Positions 53,581 through 61,783 of a stretch of DNA of 64,000 bases are shown in pieces. The notes under the pieces are model-generated. The model saw only the letters and a list, made by a program, of their open reading frames with translations. It did no database searches and was not told the origin of the DNA. The stretch's first letter is position 1. Every line of letters starts with the position of its first letter. The translations under genes were made by a program, and so were the position numbers. Origin of the DNA: Cohnella lupini (GTDB lineage: Bacteria > Bacillota > Bacilli > Paenibacillales > Paenibacillaceae); the NCBI RefSeq assembly GCF_003386205.1, contig NZ_QRDY01000015.1, positions 59,037 to 123,036 on the forward strand, read 5' to 3'.

Positions 53581-53586
53581 TATAAT
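53578..53586 (+). promoter_or_regulatory. Extended -10 promoter before the HNH gene
   Basis: TGATATAAT is a perfect TGnTATAAT extended -10. A start site 7 nt downstream would be position 53593, the A of the HNH gene's ATG, implying a leaderless or near-leaderless transcript. No -35 match. Confidence 0.5.
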
Positions 53587-53592
53587 CGGAGG

Positions 53593-54420
53593 ATGAGAAT
53601 TCAATCCGGACGAGGTGAACGGAAGGACGAGACGGCTCGTCCTTCCATCGAGATGACAACTACCGATACTCCAAGACAGGAGACGGAAGCTTCGACTAAA
53701 GTGTGCGCGCGGTGCATGGAAGCGAGGCCGCTGTCGGAGTTTCTTAGGAGAAGCGGAACGTCGGGGGGACGCAAGCGACGTCGCGGGACGTGCCGGGCAT
53801 GCCGGCAGATCCCGGGCGAGCCTCGGTCGATCCGGCAAGAAGCGGTCGAACCCGAAGTTACCGTCTCCGGGATAACGGCAAAGCCGATGACGGGGATTAA
53901 GCCGAAGAGGCGGCGGCGTAAACGCGGAGCCGGGGCTAAGTTGCCAACTCCAAAGGTAACGGCGGCAACGAAGATGTTAGCGGCACCGAAGTCGACGGCC
54001 GCTCCGCAACCGACCAAGCGGATAACCATGGCGGAACCGGGCTTGCTGGACGCGTCCAGCCTGAGGCCGACGCGGCAAGGCTTCATTCGCATGAGAGGCA
54101 AGACGGACAACGGACGGCGCTGGTACCAAGAGGTCGATCCGGAGCTGGCGATTACTCTCGTGCGGGAACGCGCGGCCGTCGTCGTTAATCGGAATACGAT
54201 CCGCCGAATCTATGCCAATAAGGAATTTCGCCTCTTCATTCTGAAGAGGGATCATTATATATGCCACTTCTGCGGGCAATACGGCGATACGATCGACCAC
54301 ATGCTGCCTCGCGCCAAGGGCGGCCATACGACGCCGGACAACTGCGTTTGCGCGTGTAACGAATGCAACCAGTCCAAAGCGGATCGCGATCTGGAAGAAT
54401 TCATAGGCGCTCTTCAATAA
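53593..54420 (+). CDS. HNH endonuclease with N-terminal zinc-ribbon-like motif
   Basis: 275 residues. Near the N-terminus two CxxC pairs (VCARCMEARPLSEF, GTCRACRQ) suggest a small zinc-binding domain. A basic, low-complexity stretch follows (KPKRRRRKRGAGAKLP, Ala/Thr/Pro-rich). The C-terminal HNH nuclease (about 222-272) shows YICHFCGQYGDTIDHMLP, KGGHTTPDN and CACNECNQSKADR, with the zinc cysteines and catalytic His present. The ATG follows GGAGG with no spacer, so the true start may be further in or the message leaderless. DNA target and role unknown; it may be a domesticated homing-type nuclease. Confidence 0.87.
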   Translation: MRIQSGRGERKDETARPSIEMTTTDTPRQETEASTKVCARCMEARPLSEFLRRSGTSGGRKRRRGTCRACRQIPGEPRSIRQEAVEPEVTVSGITAKPMTGIKPKRRRRKRGAGAKLPTPKVTAATKMLAAPKSTAAPQPTKRITMAEPGLLDASSLRPTRQGFIRMRGKTDNGRRWYQEVDPELAITLVRERAAVVVNRNTIRRIYANKEFRLFILKRDHYICHFCGQYGDTIDHMLPRAKGGHTTPDNCVCACNECNQSKADRDLEEFIGALQ

Positions 54421-54430
54421 CAAGGAAAGG

Positions 54431-54469
54431 GTGAACGACGACATGACCTACGCTAGACCTCCCTGCTAA
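54431..54469 (+). CDS. 12-codon leader peptide upstream of the MFS pump
   Basis: GTG AAC ... TAA encodes MNDDMTYARPPC, preceded by AAGGAAAGG directly upstream (54422-54430); an inner ATG at 54443 is a second possible start. The Arg-Pro-Pro end could slow ribosomes. It lies 77 nt before a pump gene whose ribosome binding site is buried in a hairpin (54494-54540), the arrangement of translational attenuators. Its translation is not proven. Confidence 0.5.
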   Translation: MNDDMTYARPPC

Positions 54470-54493
54470 TCGTTAAGGGATTACCGCCCGCGA

Positions 54494-54540
54494 GCGCCTC
54501 CTCCTTAGATTGAGCAAGTCTCGATCACAAGGAGAGGAGC
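54494..54540 (+). promoter_or_regulatory. Hairpin sequestering the ribosome binding site of the MFS pump
   Basis: CCTC-C-TCCTT (54497-54506, one bulged C) pairs with AAGGAGAGG (54529-54537), the Shine-Dalgarno of the pump; GC/GC extends the base. The inner stem GATTGAG/CTCGATC (54508-54514 with 54520-54526) closes a 5-nt loop CAAGT. No U-run follows, so it should act on translation rather than termination. Confidence 0.6.
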
Positions 54541-54546
54541 CCTGCA

Positions 54547-55758
54547 ATGGGTATAACGTCGAACGTATGGAAGCTGTTCGTTATCCGGTTTTTCTCTAGC
54601 TTGATACCCGCTTACGTTATCGAGCGGTTGTATTGGGAAGAAAGAGGCATGACCATTCAGATGGTCGTGTACGCGGAGATTATTTTTGCGATTACGATCG
54701 TAGTATTGGAAGTTCCCACGGGCATCATGGCCGATAAATGGGGAAGAAAGCCTATGTTGACCGTCTCCGCGATCATGGGCTGCTGCGAGTTTCTGATTCT
54801 GATATACGCGACGGAATTCTGGCACTTCGCTATCGTCGTATGGTTGGCGGCCATCGGAAATTCCGCGAGCAGCGGGGCGGAGGACGCTTTGCTCTACGAG
54901 TCCTTGTCTTCGCGAGGCAAGGAGAGCTCCTTCGAGAAGGTACTGGGGCGTCTGAACGCGCTAGATATCGTCTCCATTATGATTGCGGCCTTGTGCGGCA
55001 GCTTGCTGGCCAGCCGATACGGCTTCGAGTTTAATTATTGGATTTCCTTGGCGAGCGCGTCTATCGCCCTGTTCCTCACGCTAACGCTTGTCGAGCCCGT
55101 ATCGGATCGCGGCCTGGACAATGGCCGGCCGATCCCGATTCTCGCGTACGTATCGGCTTCGCTACGATTCTTTCGGAATCATCCGGGCATACGAATCGTG
55201 GTTTTGTCGGGTATGGTGGCGGGGGCCGCGATTAATTTCATCGACGAGTTCTGGCAGACTTACCTGGATAGGCTCGGTATTCCGGTTATTTACTTCGGGA
55301 TGTTCTCGGCGACTATTTTCCTGCTTAGATTACCCGGCAATCTGCTGGTGTCCTTCCTGTTGGGCTTATTCAGCTACAGAAGCCTGCTAACGGGTGCAAT
55401 TGCCGTATTCGCCGCGTGTTTCTTGTATATTTCCCTGATAAAAGACTATAGCAGTCTGCTCGCGATCGGCATGATTTGTTTGTTCGCAGGTATGAACGAA
55501 CCGCTGACCGCCGGGTATCTGCACCATCGAGCGGATTCGTCGATGAGGGCGACCATCGGCTCCTTTCAATCGCTCGGGGAGAACGCGGCGCTGACTCTTA
55601 CGGGTATCGGCTTTGGATACTTCTCAGCGCGGTTGGACATTTTCGGAGGATTCGGGTTCATTGCGGCGGTGTGTTGCGGCTTCTTTATCTACTTCGCGTT
55701 CGCGTTGAATAAGGTCGATCGCACGAGCGAGGGAATCGCAAGCAAAGATGAACGATGA
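54547..55758 (+). CDS. MFS efflux transporter
   Basis: 403 residues with about 12 TM helices. The loop 2-3 motif GIMADKWGRKPMLTVSA is clear, and TM1 carries IRFFSSLIPAYVIERLYW, as in MFS drug exporters with a short N-terminus. AAGGAGAGGAG lies 7 nt before ATG 54547 but is predicted to be base-paired. The upstream leader peptide suggests expression is induced by a ribosome-acting compound, which would make this a candidate antibiotic pump; that is inference. The exported compound is unknown. Confidence 0.9.
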   Translation: MGITSNVWKLFVIRFFSSLIPAYVIERLYWEERGMTIQMVVYAEIIFAITIVVLEVPTGIMADKWGRKPMLTVSAIMGCCEFLILIYATEFWHFAIVVWLAAIGNSASSGAEDALLYESLSSRGKESSFEKVLGRLNALDIVSIMIAALCGSLLASRYGFEFNYWISLASASIALFLTLTLVEPVSDRGLDNGRPIPILAYVSASLRFFRNHPGIRIVVLSGMVAGAAINFIDEFWQTYLDRLGIPVIYFGMFSATIFLLRLPGNLLVSFLLGLFSYRSLLTGAIAVFAACFLYISLIKDYSSLLAIGMICLFAGMNEPLTAGYLHHRADSSMRATIGSFQSLGENAALTLTGIGFGYFSARLDIFGGFGFIAAVCCGFFIYFAFALNKVDRTSEGIASKDER

Positions 55759-55846
55759 AAACGATGACCGATGGAACGAAAAAGCGGTTCATGAATCGGC
55801 GAGGTTACCGGCAGAGCGAACGGAACCGATGCAAAGGTTGCAATAG

Positions 55847-55872
55847 AAAACGGCAAAACAAAACGGCAAAAC
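55847..55872. repeat. 13-bp tandem duplication
   Basis: AAAACGGCAAAAC occurs twice head to tail (55847-55859, 55860-55872), next to the terminator. Confidence 0.7.
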
Positions 55873-55902
55873 AAAACCACTGGACTCTCCGTCAGTGGTT
55901 TT
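55873..55902. terminator. Bidirectional terminator
   Basis: AAAACCACTG/CAGTGGTTTT (55873-55882 with 55893-55902); T residues on the plus strand, and UUUUGUUUU on the minus strand. Confidence 0.82.
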
Positions 55903-55913
55903 TGCATGGAATG

Positions 55914-56363
55914 TTACTGAATTCGGCCGTCGCGAAGGGTCGTAATGGCTTTATCGATGCGACGCAGTCTGGTTTCGGCCGTCTTGGCTTCCTCGATCGA
56001 AAGCACGAATCGTCTTTTGTTGCTGTAAGACAGCCCGGCGAAGAAGCTTTCCGCCATGGAATCGCGTTCTAGAGCCTCCGAGAAATCGGCAGGTACGGCA
56101 AGCTCGCGAGGCTCGTTATCGAGTTCGACTTGAACGTCTACCTCTTCGCCTCCGGCTACGTTGGCATTCTTGCGAATTTCCGCGCTTACGGGAATCATGA
56201 ACTTCCCGCCCATGGTGCCGATAGTCGTTCGATAAGCGTAGCCGCCGATCGTCACTTTGACCGCGGGCTTCTTACTCGAACCAAGGCCGGCAACGACTTC
56301 GTCCGGAACTTGAATGCCCGTGGCCGTTTTGCCGCTTTGCTGAATGATAGCTCGAAATTTCAT
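55914..56363 (-). CDS. DUF1905/YdeI-type small protein
   Basis: 149 residues: an N-terminal DUF1905 beta barrel (KTATGIQVPDEVVAGLGSSK, VTIGGYAYRTTIGTMGGKFM) and a C-terminal YdeI/OmdA helix pair (SNKRRFVLSIEEAKTAETRL). Related proteins are tied to cell-envelope stress; activity unknown. GGAGGAGG lies upstream of the ATG. The promoter region has a different palindrome (AATATG-TC-CATATT, 56397-56410) from that before the YdeI gene at 30311. Confidence 0.88.
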   Translation of the reverse strand: MKFRAIIQQSGKTATGIQVPDEVVAGLGSSKKPAVKVTIGGYAYRTTIGTMGGKFMIPVSAEIRKNANVAGGEEVDVQVELDNEPRELAVPADFSEALERDSMAESFFAGLSYSNKRRFVLSIEEAKTAETRLRRIDKAITTLRDGRIQ

Positions 56364-56396
56364 AGGAAAACCTCCTCCGTTTCAATGTTTTATCCA

Positions 56397-56410
56397 AATA
56401 TGTCCATATT
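56397..56410. promoter_or_regulatory. Small palindrome upstream of the DUF1905 gene
   Basis: AATATG and CATATT around TC, perfect 6-bp arms, in an A/T-rich promoter region. Possible operator. Confidence 0.3.
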
Positions 56411-56565
56411 CTTAAATATACTATTCAAAGATCGAAATTTCGATAGGAAACTAGAATCCGAAAGCTTATTGTCATTCCTTCCGTCCTCTTCTATGCTTTG
56501 TGTAAGAAACAAATTATGAATAGCCAGTCGACAGGCACCGTAAAAGGATGAGAGGGTGGGAGTCA

Positions 56566-59199
56566 ATGGCAAGAGCATATTCGGGCAATAAAACAAGGGA
56601 AATTTCGTTTCCCTTGGGCGGAATCGGTACCGGAAGCATCGGATTGGCCGGAAACGGTCGGCTGATCGATTGGGAAATCTTCAATTCGCCCAATAAGCGG
56701 AGCTTTAACGGGTACAGCCATTTCGCCGTCAAGGCGGAAGCGGACGGAAATTTACTCGACGCGCGCGTACTGAACGGGGATTATCCGTCGCCGTATATGG
56801 GGCAACCGGTAAGGGGCGGCTCTCTGCACAGCGGTTATGGCTACGGTCCCGAGAACAACACGATGGCGGGCATGCCTCACTTTCGCGACCATTCGTTCGA
56901 AGGCGAATTCCCGCTTGCGGGCATGGCGTTCGTCGACGAGCATTTTCCCGGAACGGTGAAGCTGAAGGCTTTGAATCCCTTCATTCCCCTGAACGACGGG
57001 GATTCCAGCCTGCCGTGCGCGATGTTCGAGATCGAATTCGAGAACCCGCTTGGCCATGACGTCACGTACACCGCCGCTTTGACGACGTCTAATCCGAATG
57101 CGGGTAATCGCATCGTTAATCGTTATTCCGCGGCGGGGACAGGGTTACATATGCTGAAATTCGGCACGGATTCTTATGAGGATCAGGCGGATCCTTCGTT
57201 CGGCGATATTGCGATCGCGACGGACGCGGAGTACGCGAGTTACCAGGAATACTGGTATCGCGGAGGCTGGTGCGACAATCTGGAGATGTATTGGCGGGAT
57301 TTCGCGAAGGCGGGCGAGCTCTCCAACCGTCGCTATTCACCGGAGCAGCCGCCGCATTCTAGGCACAAGGACAACGGCACTCTGGCCGCGAGATTGACGA
57401 TCCCCTCCGGTGGCAAGGGCAAGCTTCGATTCGCGTTGGCTTGGCATTTTCCTAACGTGTATAATTCATGGAACCCCGAGCCCGAGGGTAGCCGAACCGT
57501 CTGGAAAAATTACTACGCGACGCAGTATTCGGACTCGGCTGCCGTAGCGTCTTACGCGCTGACCGAATGGGATCGGCTGTGCGGAGAGACGGAGAAATTT
57601 CGAGACGCGCTATTCTCTTCCACGTTGCCGGAGGAAGCGGTCGAGGCGATCTCGGCGAATCTATCGGTCCTGAAGTCGGCTACATGCCTAAGGCTGACGG
57701 ACGGATCGTTCTACGCTTTCGAAGGCTGCATCGAGGACGCCGGTTCGTGCGAAGGCTCCTGCACGCACGTCTGGAATTACGCGTATGCGCTGCCGTTCTT
57801 GTTTCCTTCCTTGGAACGCTCCATGCGAGAGTTGGATTTTCGGTATAACCGCAGGGCGGACGGAGGAATGGCGTTCAGGCTCATGCTTCCGCCCGGTCGG
57901 GATCCGGAACTTTTTCGCGCTTGCGTGGACGGACAGATGGGCGGCGTAGTAAAGGCATACCGCGATTGGAAAATTTCCGGAAACGACGAGTGGCTGCGAA
58001 GCCATTGGGAGACGATTCGAAGCTCCTTGGAATTCGCGTGGAGCCCGGATAACCCGGACCGATGGGACGCAGATCGAGACGGCGTGATCAACGGGCGCCA
58101 GCATCATACGCTGGACATGGAGCTATTCGGTCCGAACGCTTGGTTGAACGGATTTTATCTGGCCGCTCTGAAGGCCGCGTCGGAGATGGCCGCTTATCTC
58201 GGCTATGAGGATTTATCAGCCGATTATAGCGAATTGTTCCGCAAGGGCAAGGCTTGGACCGATGAACACCTCTTCAACGGCCGTTATTACGGGCAGAAGA
58301 TCGATCTTACCGATCGAGGTTGGCTGGAACGGTTCGACGAAGGCGGGTCGTTGTTCGGCGAGGACGCGATCGCGGCTTATTGGAACGAAGAAGCGGGCGA
58401 GATCAAGTATCAGATCGGCGAAGGTTGCGGCATCGACCAAGTCGTCGCGCAGTGGCATGCGAATCTGTGCGGATTGGGCGATATTTTCGATAGGGAGCAG
58501 ACGAGAAGCGCTTTAGGGGAGCTTTATCGCAACAACTTCAAAGAGAACATGCGCGAAGAAGCGAATGCTTGGAGGTTGTTCTCGCTTAACGACGAAGGAG
58601 GACTAGTTATCTGTTCGTGGCCGGATGGCAGCGATCGCCCGGCAGTTCCGCTCACTTACGCGCCTGAGACGATGACGGGTTTCGAGTATCAAGCGGCCAG
58701 CCATATGATCCAGGAAGGCATGCTGGACGAGGGGCTTCGGATCGTGCGGGCCGTTCGCGACCGCTATGATGGCGAGAAGCGTAACCCGTGGAACGAGATG
58801 GAATGCGGCAGCAACTATGCGCGTGCTATGGCCAGCTATTCGCTGCTGCTTGCTTACGGCGGATTTTCGTTCGACATGACGAAGGGAGAGATCGGGTTTA
58901 ATCCGGTCGTGCTTCCCGAAGGCGGGTTCCGGACGTTCTGGTCGATCGAAGGCGCTTGGGGAACGTTCGAGTTGTCGGACGAGGGCGGCACGTTGCAGGT
59001 GACTGCGGGCAGCATTACGCTGCACAAGCTGGGATTGCCGGACGGCTGGAGCGGACAGTCTATACAAGTTTCCGTCAGCGACGGACGCCGGCTTGAACTG
59101 GCTGGCGGCAAGGAAACCGGCGGTGGTCTGCGGTTCGCTTCGCCGCTGACGTTATCTAAGGATCAAGCTATCGAGTGGAAGCGTGGTCTTCCTATCTAA
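56566..59199 (+). CDS. GH116-family glycoside hydrolase (non-lysosomal glucosylceramidase-like)
   Basis: About 877 residues, no signal peptide, so probably cytoplasmic. The N-terminal beta-sandwich domain begins ISFPLGGIGTGSIGLAGNGR, the family start motif. The C-terminal (alpha/alpha)6 barrel carries CEGSCTHVWNYAYALPFLFP and HHTLDMELFGPNAWLNG, where D517 fits the family's acid/base; I have not assigned the nucleophile. Known members cleave beta-glucosides or beta-xylosides. ATG 56566 is used (GGGAG just upstream; matches the family N-terminus). It stands alone without transporters. It may act on imported glucosides. Confidence 0.9.
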   Translation: MARAYSGNKTREISFPLGGIGTGSIGLAGNGRLIDWEIFNSPNKRSFNGYSHFAVKAEADGNLLDARVLNGDYPSPYMGQPVRGGSLHSGYGYGPENNTMAGMPHFRDHSFEGEFPLAGMAFVDEHFPGTVKLKALNPFIPLNDGDSSLPCAMFEIEFENPLGHDVTYTAALTTSNPNAGNRIVNRYSAAGTGLHMLKFGTDSYEDQADPSFGDIAIATDAEYASYQEYWYRGGWCDNLEMYWRDFAKAGELSNRRYSPEQPPHSRHKDNGTLAARLTIPSGGKGKLRFALAWHFPNVYNSWNPEPEGSRTVWKNYYATQYSDSAAVASYALTEWDRLCGETEKFRDALFSSTLPEEAVEAISANLSVLKSATCLRLTDGSFYAFEGCIEDAGSCEGSCTHVWNYAYALPFLFPSLERSMRELDFRYNRRADGGMAFRLMLPPGRDPELFRACVDGQMGGVVKAYRDWKISGNDEWLRSHWETIRSSLEFAWSPDNPDRWDADRDGVINGRQHHTLDMELFGPNAWLNGFYLAALKAASEMAAYLGYEDLSADYSELFRKGKAWTDEHLFNGRYYGQKIDLTDRGWLERFDEGGSLFGEDAIAAYWNEEAGEIKYQIGEGCGIDQVVAQWHANLCGLGDIFDREQTRSALGELYRNNFKENMREEANAWRLFSLNDEGGLVICSWPDGSDRPAVPLTYAPETMTGFEYQAASHMIQEGMLDEGLRIVRAVRDRYDGEKRNPWNEMECGSNYARAMASYSLLLAYGGFSFDMTKGEIGFNPVVLPEGGFRTFWSIEGAWGTFELSDEGGTLQVTAGSITLHKLGLPDGWSGQSIQVSVSDGRRLELAGGKETGGGLRFASPLTLSKDQAIEWKRGLPI

Positions 59200-59206
59200 T
59201 GACGCA

Positions 59207-59247
59207 AAGAAACCTATCCGGCTTGAGTCTGGATAGGTTTCTTTTTT
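59207..59247 (+). terminator. Terminator of the GH116 gene
   Basis: 13-bp stem AAGAAACCTATCC/GGATAGGTTTCTT (59207-59219 with 59231-59243), then TTTT. Confidence 0.87.
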
Positions 59248-59303
59248 ACGGCGTGATGGTCCATCGTTGGTTGGTGCTCGATTTTTTTCAGTAGCCTCTC
59301 AAC

Positions 59304-59339
59304 ACTGACATAATGCTGTCAGTATTGGGTTGATACAAT
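59304..59339 (+). promoter_or_regulatory. DHA2-pump promoter with palindromic operator
   Basis: Palindrome ACTGACATAATGCTGTCAGT (59304-59323), 10 nt, then TACAAT (59334-59339) preceded by TG as an extended -10. The palindrome occupies the -35 region, exactly as in the YdeI-gene promoter at 30365-30400. Confidence 0.7.
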
Positions 59340-59379
59340 GAAATCAGATAAGGGCATTCAACGCGAAAGGATGAAATTA

Positions 59380-60915
59380 ATGGCTATCAAAGGAAGTAAA
59401 ACGGGATGGGTAATGGCAGGTTTGCTGCTCTCGATCCTGATGGCGTCCATGGATAATACGATCGTGGCGACGGCGATGGGTACGATCGTAGGAGAACTTG
59501 GAGGATTGGACAAATTCGTATGGGTAACGTCTGCGTATATGGTCGCGGAGATGGCGGGAATGCCGATCTTCGGCAAGCTGTCCGATATGTACGGACGCAA
59601 GCGGTTTTTCGTCTTCGGCATCCTCTTGTTCATGATCGGCTCGATCTTGTGCGGAACGGCTAGCTCCATCGTCGAGCTTAGCATCTATCGCGCGATTCAA
59701 GGAATCGGCGGCGGAGCGCTTATCCCCATCTCGTTCACGATTCTAATGGACGCGGTCTCTCCCGACAAAAGGGGCAAGCTCATGGGAATGTTCGGGGCCG
59801 TGTTCGGTCTGTCGAGTATTTTCGGTCCGTTGCTCGGGGCGTACATCGCGGAGTATTTGCACTGGGGCTGGATTTTCTACATCAACTTGCCTATCGGCGT
59901 GCTTGCTTTGTTCTTCGTCGCCAAGTTCTATAAGGAATCGCTTGCCCATGTCAAACAGCGCATAGATTGGTTGGGTGCGGTTACGTTGGTCGGGGCGGTC
60001 GTCTGCTTGATCTTCGCTTTAGAGTTGGGCGGCAAGATGTACGATTGGAACTCCGCGCAGATCGTCGGCTTGTTCGTAGGCTTCGCCTTGTTCGCGGTAA
60101 TGTTCCTGATCGCGGAGCTTCGAGCGGAAGAGCCTATTATCTCGTTCAAGATGTTCAAGGATCGATTGTTCGCGACCAGCAATACGATTGCTCTGTTCAG
60201 CGGAGCGGGCTTCATCGTTGCGTCGGTCTACATTCCGATCTTCATACAAGGCGTGTTGGGCGGAAGCGCAACGAACTCGGGGTATGTATTGTTGCCAATG
60301 ATGCTTGGAACCGTGGTGACGGCGACCTTGGGAGGAGTGTTCATGGCAAAAGTGTCCTACCGGACGATTATGATTTCCACTTTGGTGTTGCTTGCAGCCG
60401 GGTTGGGATTGTTGTCTACGATTACGCCTGATACCTCCCGGTTGGTGATTACCCTATACATGATTCTCGTCGGACTCGGAATCGGAGCTTCGTTCTCCGT
60501 GCTTACCAACGCCGCGATCCATTCACTGCCGATCAGGCAAAGAGGCTCGGCCACCGCGACGCTCAACTTCCTTCGTTCGCTCGGGATGATGCTCGGAATT
60601 ACGATATTCGGCATCTTTCAGAGCCATTCCTTGACGTCGAAGCTGTCGGGTATCTTCGCCGGTTCGGGAGCGGAAGCCCTTCCGAGCGACGTTGATCTCA
60701 GCGACCCATACTTCCTGCTGTCGCCGGTCGCCCGTGCCTCGATTCCCGGGCAATCGCTGGATTCTCTATTGAACGGCCTATCCGCTTCCATATCGGAAGT
60801 GTTCGCTTGGGGGCTCATCCCCGCGGTGTTGGCCGTTATCGCCGCCTGTATGATGCGCCGCGAGAAGCATGACCCCAAGGCGGAGATGGATGCCATTGCG
60901 GCAGCTGCTCATTAA
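59380..60915 (+). CDS. MFS multidrug transporter, DHA2/EmrB-QacA type
   Basis: About 511 residues with 14 TM helices. Motif D1 LLLSILMASMDNTIVATAMG in TM1, loop motif GKLSDMYGRKRFFVFG, and motif C GAVFGLSSIFGPLLGAYIAE in TM5 are all present. Exports lipophilic cations or drugs using the proton gradient. ATG 59380 is chosen: GAAAGGA lies 8 nt upstream, and the earlier ATG at 59338 falls inside the -10 box. Its promoter carries the palindrome shared with the YdeI gene 29 kb away; no TetR gene is adjacent. Confidence 0.94.
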   Translation: MAIKGSKTGWVMAGLLLSILMASMDNTIVATAMGTIVGELGGLDKFVWVTSAYMVAEMAGMPIFGKLSDMYGRKRFFVFGILLFMIGSILCGTASSIVELSIYRAIQGIGGGALIPISFTILMDAVSPDKRGKLMGMFGAVFGLSSIFGPLLGAYIAEYLHWGWIFYINLPIGVLALFFVAKFYKESLAHVKQRIDWLGAVTLVGAVVCLIFALELGGKMYDWNSAQIVGLFVGFALFAVMFLIAELRAEEPIISFKMFKDRLFATSNTIALFSGAGFIVASVYIPIFIQGVLGGSATNSGYVLLPMMLGTVVTATLGGVFMAKVSYRTIMISTLVLLAAGLGLLSTITPDTSRLVITLYMILVGLGIGASFSVLTNAAIHSLPIRQRGSATATLNFLRSLGMMLGITIFGIFQSHSLTSKLSGIFAGSGAEALPSDVDLSDPYFLLSPVARASIPGQSLDSLLNGLSASISEVFAWGLIPAVLAVIAACMMRREKHDPKAEMDAIAAAAH

Positions 60916-60937
60916 ATTCGGGTACCACGGTAAAGGA

Positions 60938-60973
60938 AAACGAAAGAGCGCCTCTCGGGGCGCTCTTTCGTTT
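60938..60973. terminator. Bidirectional terminator
   Basis: Perfect 15-bp stem (60938-60952 with 60959-60973; AAACGAAAGAGCGCC on the left), 6-nt loop. Lies between convergent genes. Confidence 0.85.
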
Positions 60974-60994
60974 GACTAGTGCCAGTACCGACAA

Positions 60995-61432
60995 TTAATT
61001 CCCGAAAAACTCCACGCGTTCCATAACATCCGCAATCGTATATCGTCGAAGGTAGTCGATCGTTCTAAGGTCGGCTTCCAGGAGAATTTTTTCCAGCTCT
61101 ACATCCAATAGTTCGCCGGCTTCTCCGCAATTCACGTCGTCATCCTGCTCGGCGGAAACCGTACCGACGGCAGAGTAGATCTCGCCTAAAGTGATCTGAT
61201 TCGCGGCCTTCCTTAAAGCATATCCGCCTTCCCGTCCGCCTTTCGACTCGACGATACCCGAGATCGATAACGATTGCATGACCCTACGCATGAAAGTGGC
61301 GTGCGAATTGACTTGATTCGCAATCATGGCGCTCGATAGAATGCTGCCGCTCTTGGCTAACCAGACGATCGCATGCACGGCGATTTTGAAACGAGGAGGT
61401 CCTATGTTAATTCCACGGCTTGCCGAACTCAT
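60995..61432 (-). CDS. Rrf2-family transcriptional regulator
   Basis: 145 residues. Winged helix with FKIAVHAIVWLAKSGSILSS, QVNSHATFMRRVMQSLSISG and the Rrf2 wing ESKGGREGGYALRKAA. Only one Cys (VNCGEAG) is present, so it probably lacks the three-Cys iron-sulfur cluster of IscR/NsrR and acts as a thiol or YwnA-like regulator. AAGGGG lies about 10 nt before ATG 61432. A strong sigma-A promoter and a cluster of 23-bp repeats precede it. Confidence 0.9.
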   Translation of the reverse strand: MSSASRGINIGPPRFKIAVHAIVWLAKSGSILSSAMIANQVNSHATFMRRVMQSLSISGIVESKGGREGGYALRKAANQITLGEIYSAVGTVSAEQDDDVNCGEAGELLDVELEKILLEADLRTIDYLRRYTIADVMERVEFFGN

Positions 61433-61473
61433 GGATAATCACCCCTTGGGCTTAATGCAACTGTGTTCCGCAC

Positions 61474-61502
61474 ATTATAGACCAACGGATTTTGATGTTC
61501 AA
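61474..61502 (-). promoter_or_regulatory. Sigma-A promoter of the Rrf2 gene
   Basis: Minus strand TTGAAC (61502-61497), 17-nt spacer, TATAAT (61479-61474). Near-consensus. Confidence 0.75.
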
Positions 61503-61518
61503 GCCAGGTTTCAGGGAG

Positions 61519-61703
61519 ATAGCGTTACGACATAGCTCTATGGTACCGAATGTGAAGCTTCAGCATTATATAGAGTGATGCCGTAACGTTATTTCCGTCG
61601 TTTTATCCCATTTTCCTATTCAGATTGGATAATAGAGTGATGCCGTAACGTTATGGGAGAGCTACAGCCCTATCTCCGAACAATAAGACTTTGGCATAAC
61701 GCT
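61519..61703. repeat. Cluster of 23-bp intergenic repeats upstream of the Rrf2 promoter
   Basis: Two identical direct copies of ATAGAGTGATGCCGTAACG + TTAT lie at 61570-61592 and 61632-61654. An inverted copy with four mismatches is at 61519-61541. A partial match (GGCATAACGCTA) lies at 61692-61703. The copies contain the palindromic core TAACGTTA or a variant. Confidence 0.8.
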
Positions 61704-61743
61704 AAGATTGTGATACCGCGCACAGAAATGTGACATAGCACCG

Positions 61744-61775
61744 ACCGATCACATCACGCACCGATCACATCACGC
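61744..61775. repeat. 16-bp tandem duplication
   Basis: ACCGATCACATCACGC occurs twice head to tail (61744-61759, 61760-61775), just after the 3' end of the AraC-GyrI pseudogene. Confidence 0.75.
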
Positions 61776-61783
61776 ACCTATTC

